Source: Mixophyes australis
Lineage: Eukaryota; Chordata; Amphibia; Anura; Limnodynastidae
NCBI GenBank assembly: GCA_036250195.1
Contig: JAVHZZ010000001.1
Coordinates: 376,756,707 to 376,820,706, forward strand
Direction of reading: 5' to 3'
Length of the DNA: 64,000 nt
This document shows, piece by piece, positions 12,611 through 23,086 of the stretch; positions within the stretch are counted from its first letter, which is position 1, and each line of letters begins with the position of its first letter. Both the position numbers and the translations under genes were made by a program. A model generated the notes under the pieces. That model had not been told where the DNA came from, made no database searches, and saw only the letters and a list, made by a program, of their open reading frames with translations.

Positions 12611-13500
12611 TTTCTGGTTGACTTTTTGTCACTCAATTAATCCTGTTTTTCCCCTTAATCTACTTTATTATTATATTTTGTCTGCATATGGTAAGCACCG
12701 AATTACCAGAGCGTACTTATACCTGTATTTAAATGGAAATGTTTCTTGAATACAGGCGTACATGTATGCCCTATTTGTGCATTTTATTTTATTTTCCTGT
12801 TATATGATACTGGATGAAAACAACAATACCTGACTGAAGGATATCACTTACTCACACACATCAAAGTGGATATCATCAGCCTAAGATTACATTTACCAGA
12901 CTATTTTTGACTACTTAATGAAATAGACTATTATTACAATTGGAACGAGAACTTTTCTTAGGTTGGCACACATACCAATTCAGCCACTCCATCATAAACT
13001 CCTAAGGTGATTGTAACATATGTAGTATTGACAAAGTGATTTTGAGAAAGAGAATGAGACTAATACCAATACTGCTAAGTTTGGTTTTTGATCGACTACA
13101 CCACTGGCACTTAATTAACATATTACAACATTGGTTGTAGAGCTTGAGTGCTGGCCAGTAAAGAGGAGTCCGGGAACTCCCAACTTTGACAATTAAAGTT
13201 TGACAGTGTGTTTTTGGGTTTTAGGGACCCCTGTCCATTATAATTGGAGCCACTGTGTTGGCAAACTAACCATTCCAGACTAAATATCTTGTTAGTTACC
13301 CTGAACCCCACAGCCTCATTTTGTTTCTTGCATTCCCCTACAGATGCACCAGCCCTGCCCTGACGAGCGTTAGGATAATTTTCTCTATGGCAGGAGGACC
13401 ATATACTTTCCCTTTATTTTGTAGATACTAGCTCAAGCTGTCTAGCACTGAGACTGGTTGAGGATTTAATGAGAGGGGATGCTGGGGATTTTTTTAAATT
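12611..13500. other. Unassigned
   Basis: No gene recognised. A stretch near 13340-13470 (words GCAGGAGGACC, ACTAGCTCAAGCTG) is similar to 14120-14290, suggesting copies of an unnamed repeat about 800 bp apart. Confidence 0.35.
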
Positions 13501-13666
13501 AACTTTTATTTTATTGATCTAATTAGTGCAGTGTGTATGAGTCCTGTTTTTATTACAGGTGACAATTTTATGTGTAAATGATGTTATTACATTACTTGGT
13601 GTACCACCTAGGGGTACCCAGCCCTGTGCTGACAGCACTAGGGATTTTCCCATGCCCGTGGGCGGT
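13501..13666. repeat. Unnamed interspersed repeat, part 1
   Basis: Contains a block ending in GCACTAGGGATTTT that resembles sequence at 14235-14270. It is interrupted by the CR1-like 3' end and seems to continue at about 13905-14300. Confidence 0.35.
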
Positions 13667-13900
13667 GAGTGTGGGGGTAATAGTAAGGTACTGAATAAGT
13701 GGAATAGTCTCCCAGAGGTGGTTGACGCTAATACAGTACAGCAATTTAGCAATTTAAACATGCTTGGGATAGACATGAGGACATCCTTACAACAAATAAA
13801 AGATCAAATGTAGTTTGAGGTTACCATAGGTTAAAAAATGGGCAGACTAGATTGGTTCAGTGGTTTTTATCTGCCCTCAAATTCTATGTTTCTATGCAAA
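13667..13900 (+). mobile_element. CR1-like LINE 3' end, 5' truncated
   Basis: The sequence reads as the extreme 3' part of a CR1-type element: a TGGAATAGTCTCCCAGAGG block encoding the end of ORF2, then a short 3' UTR ending in TTCTATGTTTCTATG, an octamer-type tail. CR1-clade elements end in such short tandem octamers rather than poly(A). Only about 230 bp remain, so it carries no function. Confidence 0.75.
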
Positions 13901-14399
13901 GAAATATTTCATCCCTGGTGCACTACAGGTGCCAGCATGGTCAGGCTGCCATTAACAATCTGGGTGTGTTGGCGCTTATAGTACTACAAACATCAGCAGG
14001 TATGGGAAGAACCGGAGTTCTTTCACCGTGGGGCTGGTCACCCCTAGGAGATGGGAGGCATTTATTTTTTTTTGCAAACCTGATCTCCCTAGTGAATTTC
14101 ACTCCATGCTAGTATGCTGGTTTGTTATTATGGCAGGGGGACCCCATGCTAGGGGTTCCTCTGCTATAGTGTCACTGGGACCAGCTAAAATGAGGTGGAA
14201 CCCTTGCTTTTTGCCCTCCCGATATTGCTAGTACCAGCCTAAGCTGGCAGCACTAGGGTTGGTTGGAGTATTTGGGTGGGAGGGAAGGAGCACATGCTTT
14301 TTTAAAAAAATATATTTACTTACGTTTCTTTTTTTACTGTATTGTCGATGGTATTGCTGGCTTAATCTAACATTTTATGCTGGCATTTTGACTTTTGAC
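13901..14399. repeat. Unnamed interspersed repeat, part 2
   Basis: Follows the CR1-like fragment. It contains a CAGGTGCCAGCATGGTCAGG block and a second copy of the ACCAGCCTAAGCTGGCAGCACTAG-type motif (about 14232-14256) related to 13430-13460. No coding sequence recognised. Confidence 0.35.
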
Positions 14400-14820
14400 T
14401 TTACAACTTTTAACCCTGTCGACCTATTCTCCCTCTCTCCCCTGCGTCTCTTTGTCTGCCCACCCCTTCCCTTAGATTGTACGCTCCTCTGAGCAGGGCC
14501 ACCTCTCCTCCTGTTTCCACCACTTTTAACGCTGCTCTCCAGCTACTTTGCCCTCCTCCTCGACAACCCTCCTCCCCCCGTCCCCTCTGGGGGTCTCACT
14601 GTCTTCCGCCCCCTCTTTCTTGGGCTCCGTTGTTTGCCAATCCTCCCTCCCCCTTTCCCCACCCTCTCTAGCTGTGCATTGAGCTTACTGAGTTACTGTG
14701 CTTACTGTTTACTGTACTGTGCTGTCTCACCTTGTATTGTAATTCGTTTTGTCCCTGTACGGCGCCACGGACACCTTGTGGCGCCCTATAAATAAAAATT
14801 AATAATAATAATAATAATAA
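14400..14820 (+). mobile_element. L2-type LINE 3' tail with (TAA)n
   Basis: Carries the TTAGATTGTACGCTCCTCTG and GAGCAGGG blocks, then GGCGCCACGG...GGCGCCCTATAAATAAA and a TAA repeat (about 14797-14820). This is the organisation of L2-type 3' ends and parallels 12430-12605. It is a 5'-truncated copy without coding capacity. Confidence 0.65.
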
Positions 14821-14945
14821 TGAACAGGTCGACATTCTAAATGTCAACATTATGGTGTCAACATTCTGAATGTCAACATGTTAACTGGCAGCATTTTGTC
14901 CACATGCCGGAACAGGATTGAACTAAAAGTATAGGATTTAAAATG

Positions 14946-15143
14946 GGGGTAAATGTATTAAGCACTGTATCTCTCAAATCAACGTTATTTGGCAATTGTG
15001 ACAGCCATATTTAAACTGCCAGTTTTATTAAAGGCAAAACTCGCTGGGTTTTGACTTCAATAAAATTGTTGCTTTAAATATGGCTGTCACAATCACCGAA
15101 TAATGTCCATTTGACGGATACGCTGCTTAATACATTTATCCCC
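14946..15143. mobile_element. Foldback MITE (GGGGTAAATG ends)
   Basis: The ends GGGGTAAATGTATTAAGC and GCTTAATACATTTATCCCC are inverted repeats. A second inner pair, around GTGACAGCCATATTTAAA and its complement, brackets the centre. The ends resemble those of 39411-39579, so a related Harbinger-like family is likely; the target duplication is unclear. Confidence 0.7.
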
Positions 15144-15874
15144 AGATCTCCTACTACTATGAGGTGGTGCTGAATTTAAGACCTTTTGCAGAGTCAGAAT
15201 GGCTGTGCATGGAAAAGAAAGACTCTGAATATTAGTTCTTTATCTCATTACAATAATCTTACTCTGCAAAATTAAATCTAATTTCTGCACCCCTCAGCAA
15301 TGAGGTGCACCTGTTGGAATGCTTTCACTTCACCAACTCCTCCCCTTCTCTCGTGCAAACTTCTGCATCCCAGTTGAAATCAAGACACACAGCTGTAATT
15401 ACACTGCAAAGCAGAGTGTCTGCTTTGTGCTTTATTCATGACCTCCAGTGTGAGCAGTGTAGGATTAATGGGAAGTGTAAAGTTAGCGGGCTATTTATGT
15501 TGCTCTTTTATTCAAAATAAAAATACCATTTTACACATAGCTGCTCCTTCCATTGCTCAATTACATTTACCAAGTTTTATAACTATATCTCATTAGCTTC
15601 TTTAAGTGGCCTACATGGTCATGATTTCAATTTTACACACAGATTTTATGTGTATGCTCAAAATTTTAAAATATTGATAATGAAAAATAACCTTTAAGAT
15701 TTTATGCTCACAAAGTCTTATCTAGGAAATAAAAAAACAGTGAGGCATGGTGTTATATTTTATTGCCATCTAGTGGAATATTGCAACATTATGTTTGACC
15801 CTGTAAATCTATAGAACTTTATAAAGATTGCTGAATTTTACATTTGTCCAAATGAAAAAGCAGTGGGCACAAAG
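15144..15874. other. Intergenic; candidate conserved block 15300-15520
   Basis: No gene recognised. The 15300-15520 stretch is unique-looking, moderately GC and free of obvious repeats; its texture resembles a conserved noncoding element, which cannot be tested here. Confidence 0.25.
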
Positions 15875-16483
15875 GGGCCTATTTATCAACAACTGTAATC
15901 TTATTAAAGCACACTTACCGTCATTTAAGCGCAATTTGGAGTATCCTTCAAATTTATTATTGTTGCATTGCAGCAGATATTGTGGATATCTGCCGCTTTG
16001 CATTCTATTTCGTTTTTCAGAGCAGTCACCATCAAATAGTTTGGTGACTTCTCCCTAACGCAATCTAACAAATTCTTTCGGAAACTTGTCATATTAGCTG
16101 GCGTACATTAGCCTATTTGAAAACGTTCCTAGCTGTCAGCTAAAAGCAGAGCTGCACAGCGCATGTGTGGAGGGATTATGTGATCCCTCCCTCCTACATG
16201 ATAGCAGTTCCTCGTTAGTATAGTATAGTCTTTGTGCGCATGCCCGATACTTTCGGTTGGGCACGTGCAGTAGGACTACAACGAAGATGCCGGCATCGCA
16301 AGTTTGTTCGCAGTGTCCAGTCAGTAATTAGGTAAGTGTTACAGTTCACAGGGACAGCAGTTTATCATGACTGCTGTCCCTGCTGAAGTTTTTTCATAAA
16401 TATGAGAAATAGTTCAATCCTTATCAATGCGATAAGGACTGAAAAGTATTTTTCATTTTATGCAGTGGTTGATAAATGTGCCC
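15875..16483. mobile_element. Nonautonomous foldback element (609 bp)
   Basis: The left end GGGCCTATTTATCAAC and the right end GTTGATAAATGTGCCC are inverted repeats with two mismatches. The interior has a GC-richer core (about 16130-16390) and no coding sequence. The ends resemble those of PIF/Harbinger-type MITEs; a clean target duplication was not found. Confidence 0.55.
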
Positions 16484-17345
16484 AAAAGAAACAAAGTAAA
16501 GTAAATTTCCTTCCGAATGAAATGCACAGTACAGAACACAAAAATTAATCAAAACAATGCAACCTTGCAAAAGTAAAATAAATATATTTCTACAAGTATA
16601 GTATATTTTACACCATAGTAATCTCTGCCTCATTTGTTTTCCCCTTATGCTTTGCACTTTACACTGGTTGTCAGATATTGTTATGCATTGTATACTGGTC
16701 ATTAGATGGGGCTACATTCAATAGCAGTAAGATGGGGTTTCAGTTTACACTAGTCATGTGGAGCTGTGATGTATTTTACAGATGAAGCTATTTTTACTGG
16801 GTGCCTGTCACATAGTACTCTGATTGGGCAACCTACCTCTCGCTGTGCCCCACTCACATTAAAGGGTATGGCAGTGGGAGAGCTCATAGGACAAGATTCA
16901 GAGCGTTTATTTTCATTTAACAAGCTCTGGATTATGCAATATGTATAGAAGAAAAATATCCATCTGGAAATGGTTTTACACTGGCTGTGTAAAACCATAC
17001 CACAATCTGAAAGCCAGGTTACATGAGCTGCACACTGTCTTATTTTCTTTACCCTGAGATTGTCCAGCATATACATTTTAAGAAATTATATAGATGTCCT
17101 GTCTAGCCAAACATTTTTTTTTAGATGCATGTATCTCAAGATGCAACAGACTCTAAACCCAGCATTGTTTCTGTCAGGCATACAGAAGCACATATTTATG
17201 TCCAACTATATTGTAGAGATATAGCTTGTCAATGTTAGTTATAAATGCAAAAGTCGCATTACCCTATTCTTACAAAATATAATGCTTAATATTCAAACGA
17301 GACAGTGTTAACAGTTAAGGCTGGTGGAATGCGGTAAGCAGGGTA
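16484..17345. other. Intergenic, no gene recognised
   Basis: AT-rich. A degenerate repeat with the words TACACTGG/TATACTGGTCA begins near 16690 and recurs at 18930-19270. Confidence 0.4.
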
Positions 17346-17348
17346 AGC

Positions 17349-17391
17349 GGGGGGGGGGGGGGGGGACGGGGGACAGGGGACGGGGTCGCTA
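17349..17391 (+). repeat. G-run, G-quadruplex candidate
   Basis: About 18 consecutive G bases followed by three more runs of four or five G separated by ACs and ACAs, ending GACGGGGTC. This fits the classical four-run G-quadruplex pattern on the plus strand. Confidence 0.8.
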
Positions 17392-17789
17392 AGCCAGAGA
17401 GGTGCTCCCCTCCCTCCGCCTGCCATCACCCACTTGACCCACTTATGATCACGGTGTATATATTTGAAAATAAATATTTACATAATTATTTTACTGTTAA
17501 GAGTTATTTTAATGTTCTGATGTGACCTTTTATTGTACTTATGCATGTGTATATACTGCAGTCTGTTGTGTGTGTGTCTACATACAGCAAGTACTTCCAC
17601 CCCGCTTGAAATCGATATGTATCATGAGATACGCTTGGATTTGAATACGGGAGAAAGTACTCTCATGTTCTGTACTTTTTAAAACAGAACTTTACATGCA
17701 AGTTGCGTTCGGACATGCATTGGGCCCTTTATGTATATTTCTGGTGTTTTAATAATGAACATAACAAGGCACATATTTCAAAGTTTAAT
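17392..17789. other. Unassigned
   Basis: No gene or repeat family recognised. Confidence 0.4.
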
Positions 17790-18500
17790 TAAATACATTT
17801 TATTTTTATTTTATTGTTTAATCTTTGTTTTATTGAAGATTATATCAGAATACAAAATTTGCGTGTACAAATATTGTAAGCAATGGTAATAAAAAACAAA
17901 AGCAAAATATTCACATTTTCTCAGACAGTAAACAGTTGGAAGGGGAAGAGGAAAAAAAGATGGGGTGCTGAATTAGAGGGAGGGAAGGCTTTTATCCTCA
18001 GAGTTGTACTCAAAGACGGTCTATGTGTATGCAGAATTGTGAAAACAATTAGTGTAATGAGCCCTGTCAGCCATCTAGGAAGGTTACCATATCTAGCTCT
18101 CTCAGGATCGTAAAATGTCCTTACCCCTCTAGCAGGGAGTGGTACTCAGGAGAATCTTTACATTCTAACTAAAACCAAATTGCTGTGAAAAGGTCCAAGC
18201 TGGACAGAGAAAGTTCATCCATGGCCATGTAATAATCTATTTTGGCCATCTATACCTTCAGGGTAAGGGGAGAAGGAGACCTCCAGTGAACAGGAATTCC
18301 TGTTTGGCAGCATTATTTTAATGTCTAATAAGTGATTTCTTATAATGAGAGATTGACATGTGCATGACGTTTAGTAACAAGGAGCCTAGTCCCAAAGGAA
18401 CAAGGCAATTCAGGATTCCAGTACAAAAATGCTTCTAGAACTTGACAGGGCATATTGAAAACAATTGGGTCAGATCTGAACAGTGATAAATTTCCTTTTG
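17790..18500 (-). mobile_element. Possible L1-type LINE 3' end, minus strand
   Basis: Read on the minus strand, the segment ends in CAATAAAACAAAG followed by an A-rich stretch (about 17795-17840), like the poly(A) end of an L1-type LINE. Upstream there are short disrupted frames without a recognisable motif. The call rests mainly on the A-rich end and could be another retrotransposon. Confidence 0.35.
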
Positions 18501-19268
18501 ATTGAAAAGGCATGGTTCTGGATATATACATTTTATTGCAGGGTAAATTATGTTGATCACTGCAGCTAATGATATGATGTGCAATGTTGGTGATCTATTG
18601 GTTATAATATACTGGACAGTATTAAGCAGAACCAGCTCAATCAGAGTGTAAGGTAACATTGCACACACTTATTCCTCTCCCTGAGTGCTCCTTCTGGGTC
18701 ATAGAGAATGTTGTTACAGGCAAATAGCAGCACTATGCTATCTACTGCACTGAACACTGGGTTCAGCTTAGGACAGGAAAATAAATAGCCTGTGCTGTGA
18801 TTGGCTGAAAGAGTTTAGTGAATGCTGATTGGCTGCTTGGTTCAATGAAGTATGAGAAGCAGAACTTCTACCAGAAGCAGCAACCAGAAAGTGGGCCCTT
18901 TCTATAACTGTCCACCAGGTATCAGGCACTTTATATTACTCTGAAGCCCAGTTTAATGGACACTATACACTGCACTGGCCTTGAAAAAAAAATGGACATT
19001 ATAATTTACACTGGCCTATAAGGAATTATATAAGGATAAGGATATATATTGGGAACTTACTCTGCATTGTATGCTGACCACAAGGTTTGGCTATTTATCA
19101 TGCTGGCCATCAGGAAATTGACAGAATAATGTACAATTGCCACGTGAAACTTGGTTCTGTAGATAACATTCACCAGTAGTGAAATTCTCTGTGCATTACA
19201 CTGGCCACAAGGGAGTGGATTCTGTGCATTACACTGACTTGGAAAAAAGATATGTATGGTACACTGGC
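18501..19268. repeat. Degenerate tandem repeat region
   Basis: From about 18900 a degenerate repeat of roughly 30 bp runs through the region (variants of GTGCATTACACTGGCCACAAGG) and resumes after the MITE at 19580-19640. The part before 18900 holds no recognised feature. Confidence 0.45.
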
Positions 19269-19276
19269 CTCAAGAG

Positions 19277-19571
19277 CATACTTGCCAACTTGGGCGTCCG
19301 AGAGATCGGGGAGAAGGTTGGTGTGTGGGGGGGCGGGCCTCCCGAAATCATGTCATTGGACCTGCCCCCTAAATTACATCACACAGTTTTAGCCAATTGC
19401 AACAGGGGGCGGGACCACAATGTCGAGCGAATCACGTCATAAGCCCTGACCTTCACCACTAAACTAGTGGTCGGCCAAGAACTGGGAGGTTTGCTTGCTC
19501 TCCCGGGAGTCCGGGAGGACACCTAGAAATGTGTGAGTCTCCCGTACATTCCGGGAGAGTAGGCAACTATG
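19277..19571. mobile_element. Nonautonomous hAT MITE with 8-bp target duplication
   Basis: Flanked by identical 8-bp copies of CTCAAGAG at 19269-19276 and 19572-19579. The ends CATACTTGCCAACTT and the complement of GTAGGCAACTATG are inverted repeats, with CTCCCGG-type blocks just inside. An 8-bp duplication points to the hAT superfamily. It is 295 bp with no coding sequence, inserted in the degenerate ~30-bp repeat. Confidence 0.85.
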
Positions 19572-20022
19572 CTCAAGAGTCTGTATTGTACACTGATACC
19601 AAGCACTCAGAAAAGAATGTGTCATTTTGTGCAGTTCCTTCCATCCCATTAGAAAATGTAAAACTTTGCTCTCTCAGGAGGAATTTAATAAGATGCGATT
19701 TCATCAACTCCCTGATTTTTGGCATATTTTTGGCCGAGATGCAAATTGTTGAATTTATTAAAGGCTATCTCAATGTAAAATCACTAGAAAGTCATGATTT
19801 TCAAACACCACTCGTTGCAGGTCGCCACCCCAATTTTTCACATGGTCTAAATACAACTCGCTGGATATATGAAGCTGGGGTTTAGAAAATCACTGGGAAA
19901 CACGCCAAACAAAAGTGGTGCCTCTGGCAGACAAGATGGCCAAAATTGCCCATCTGTAGCCTATTAGCATTCAGGAACAGTATAAAAACCTCCCCAAAAC
20001 CCCTTGCAATTCTTGCTGTGGA

Positions 20023-21268
20023 ATGATGGTGGATTTTGGAAATATATTTGAAAGATGCATTACTGAAGTCCTCCGCCTAAATGAGGAGGAGAGGTGCAGA
20101 TGCAGGGTCCGCACAGGTCCCACATTGTGCATGTTTTTAGAGGTCTCTTGGCACCAGGGCAGGCTGGGCTGGGGGGGCAGGGGGAGCATCTGCCTCCCCC
20201 TGGCTGGTCCCATAGTGGGCTATCTTTGGCTGAGTCACTGGACCACCTGCATCTTTTTCCATTTAAAATGTTCCTTACAGACCTCGAGTCTCACCCCCCG
20301 GGCTAAAATTTGCCAGTCCTCCCATGCATGGCACTGGACTCTCTCTCTGAACAGGGGGTCATGCGGATGTTCAGCCTGAATCACACTAACCTCCTTAACC
20401 TTTATGAGATGGTAAGAGTTGATTTAGAGCTGTTCACAACAAGTATGTATGCAGTGCCTGGCCTGCAAAAAATAATATGTGCCCTACATTTTATGACTAC
20501 AGTTTCTTTCCAGTCTCTGGACATGAGTCATTAAGGAGAGCAAGGTAATAAAAGAAGTAAATTTGATTTTGGACACTTAAGTCAAGTGTTAAGTGCCCTT
20601 GATAAAATGTGGGCGTACATATAACTTCTCCCCCCGCCTGAAGACAAGGTGGCATGATTTGAAATGATCCTTACTTAGGGTCTCAAGGCTACCTAATATC
20701 CTGGGAGCCATTGATTGTATCTTATGTTGGACTGAGAGCCACTCACTTGAGGGCAGGTTTATGGCAACGGACATCATTACCACTCTGCAGGTTGGCTGTG
20801 ATACAAACACGAGAATTATGAGAGTTGCGTCTGGCTTTCCTTTATCGTGCATTGATACCAATATCCTGCTCCAGTCAGCCCGCTTCCAAAAATGGCTAAG
20901 GGAAATGCCTAAGGGTTGGCTAATTGTCATGTATTTATTGTTTATTTTATTTTATTACTTTCCCCTATGCTTCACATGTGCTTAATGTAAGATACTTTGA
21001 CTGATTTATAATTTTTTTGCTGTATATAATTTCAGGTGATTCAGGATATGGGTGTCACTTCTGATTAATGACACCTCTGTTATGTTCACCTACTCCTGCT
21101 GATCACATATATAATGCCGTGTACATACCCACTAGGTCTGTGATAGAACGTACCTTCAAACTATTAAAGAGCCCCTCAAAAGTGTCAGATATTGTGAATA
21201 CTTTCTGTATGCTGCATAATGTTGCTTTACATCAAGAAAGGGCAGTCCACGATATTATTGCGGCATAA
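20023..21268 (+). pseudogene. Harbinger (HARBI1-like) DDE transposase relic
   Basis: Recognised in pieces. The segment at 20310-20520 (ending ALHFMTTVSFQSLD) matches the region before the catalytic core. VLGAIDCILC-like sequence near 20695 has the first catalytic D. The segment at 20761-20930 (QVGCDTNTRIM, then SCIDTNILLQSARF, then MPKGWL) covers the second catalytic region. Across a stop, GDSGYG is read near 21035, then RSVIERTFKLLKSP near 21135-21176 with the catalytic E, and a C-terminal CMLHNVALHQ. This order is typical of PIF/Harbinger transposases. Stops, a shift after 20930, and an insertion near 20150-20280 break it. The family enzyme cuts and pastes the element; this copy cannot. Confidence 0.8.
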
Positions 21269-21780
21269 AACGAGGAAGCAGCGTTCCAATTAACACCATT
21301 TCTTGTGGAGTATACAGAAGTGTGGAGGCAGGTCCGTCAAAGACTCATCCAGATCTATTGCACCTGTAAGTAATTAGGCAAAAAATCTATTCGATATGTT
21401 GCTGCATGTCTACACCCTTATTACTACAGCTAATGCACCTTTTTTGACCATCACATTATTTGGAGCTTTATTGTATAAAGTGGTAGTAGTCTGGTGCGTT
21501 AAGCTCTGTAAACCAAATTCTAATATGCATAATTCATAAAAAATATTTACCACTACTCACGCCGTCCTTATTAAACCAACCAATGATCCATATTTTGGTA
21601 TAAAAATTAATTTGCTAAATGTATTGCAATATAAAGTATTGTACATAACAAAATATTGACAATTATGATGCCAACATGTGTATACATAGACAGGCAGGAA
21701 TGCTAAATTATCGGAAGACAAACAACACATATTGGCAAGCAAAAAACAAATTTAGTTGAGTCAATAGAACTAAAAAAACT

Positions 21781-22350
21781 TCACCTAATGTGCACAACTA
21801 GGATTTTTATTTTGGCAGGGAATTCCTCAACAGAACCCGCGTACGCTCCTCCCCTGCACCCACCCCTTGTAGTCAAACTCATGTGAGAGGGTGTTGTTGG
21901 TGCCGAAGTAAATATGGTAATAGCAATACTGGTTCCCCTGAGGTTGTGGATGCATGGAACATTTGCATTAACATATTCTGAGGTCATTTCTCTGACTGCC
22001 CCTCTGATGTTATTGACTGCTGATGTCATTTGAACCATCCTGACATTGATGCGTGCAAGTGAATAATCTATTCTAACTCTAGTCAGCTGAGACCCATGCA
22101 GATTGTGCACAGCCTTTCTTGGATGATTTGAAATACCCCTCATTTGTCATCTAAGGTCAATCATGAATTGTGCATGTTTACTTCTGAACTCCTCTAAGGG
22201 TCCATAAAGATTGTCAAGTGATGGTGGTTGAAGTGGCGGGGATGTCGCAGGTCCCAGAAATTTAGACTAAGATGGTATCTCTGTTACAGGTGCTTCATCT
22301 TGTTCTGGTTCAGTCAGAAAATGCAGGGGATGTGGCGTTTTATCGTCCAT
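21781..22350 (-). pseudogene. Second ORF of the Harbinger element, C-terminal part
   Basis: Oriented opposite to the transposase relic, as is common for the Myb/SANT-like accessory protein of Harbinger elements. Reading from an ATG at 22350 gives about 190 codons with two in-frame stops. The C-terminal part (LHGSQLTRVRIDYSLARINVRMVQMTSAV) has the regular hydrophobic spacing of a coiled coil. No SANT/Myb domain is visible in this piece, so the accessory-protein assignment is inferred from position and orientation. Confidence 0.5.
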
Positions 22351-22936
22351 CACAGTTTACTCTTGTGAAGGAAGATCATGGTGTGAAGGTCCTGAGAAAA
22401 AAACTATTTAGTGTAAGTATATGATGAAAGTTGATGTTATCTGTATAAGTGATCGCTAAGAGATAATAAATATGTTGTAGGTACTAAACATACTATAGGT
22501 AAAGCAGGGTACGCTCCACATGCTGTCATACTTCATATAGTTAAGTGGAAGTGTTGAGGCCTGAATGTAACAAAGCCCGGTTACAAATGAACTGGTTAGT
22601 TTACTCACCAGACAGTGATCATTGCTGTCCTGTCAGTACATTGTATGTATTGTAGGATCAATACTCTCTTTAGCAATTACATTTTACATCTATCTCCCTA
22701 AAATGGTCAAATTCATAGACATTTAAAAAAGTATAAAAACTATGAAGTTGCAAGTCAGCCAATGAGAAAACAGCATTATGTAAAAAACGCTCCATTTCTA
22801 TAAAGTCGCTGGTGATATAAGTTTTAAGCCTCAGGATAATAAAGCCGGCGGGTTTGAGGCCAAAATCAAAAGTGATTTGCGGCGAGAAGAGCCACAAATG
22901 CGCTGAATAAAATGGACTTTGATAAATTCCCCCCAG

Positions 22937-23078
22937 CTGAAATTTTTTGGACAAAAACAGGTGCAAAAGGCATATGCACTGTTGGAGGCATGTGATTTGT
23001 ACTTTCATAAGTGACTTTGTGAAAGTTAGTGACAGCTAGGCAGACTTGCTAAGCAGAAATGCACTGTGTGGATTGGTT
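22937..23078. other. Spacer between two elements
   Basis: Short unassigned stretch between the Harbinger element and the hAT element. Confidence 0.5.
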
Positions 23079-23086
23079 CATTCATG

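Larger units (their letters stand above)
19678..22933 (+). mobile_element. PIF/Harbinger element, decayed, two ORF relics
   Basis: The left end (G/A)GGAATTTAAT and the right end, whose complement reads GGGGGAATTTAT, form terminal inverted repeats, and both flanks are CAG (19675-19677 and 22934-22936), a 3-bp duplication as expected for Harbinger elements. The interior holds a broken transposase on the plus strand and the remains of a second, oppositely oriented ORF. The 3.26-kb length fits an autonomous Harbinger element. Stops and small insertions in both ORFs make it inactive. Confidence 0.75.
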
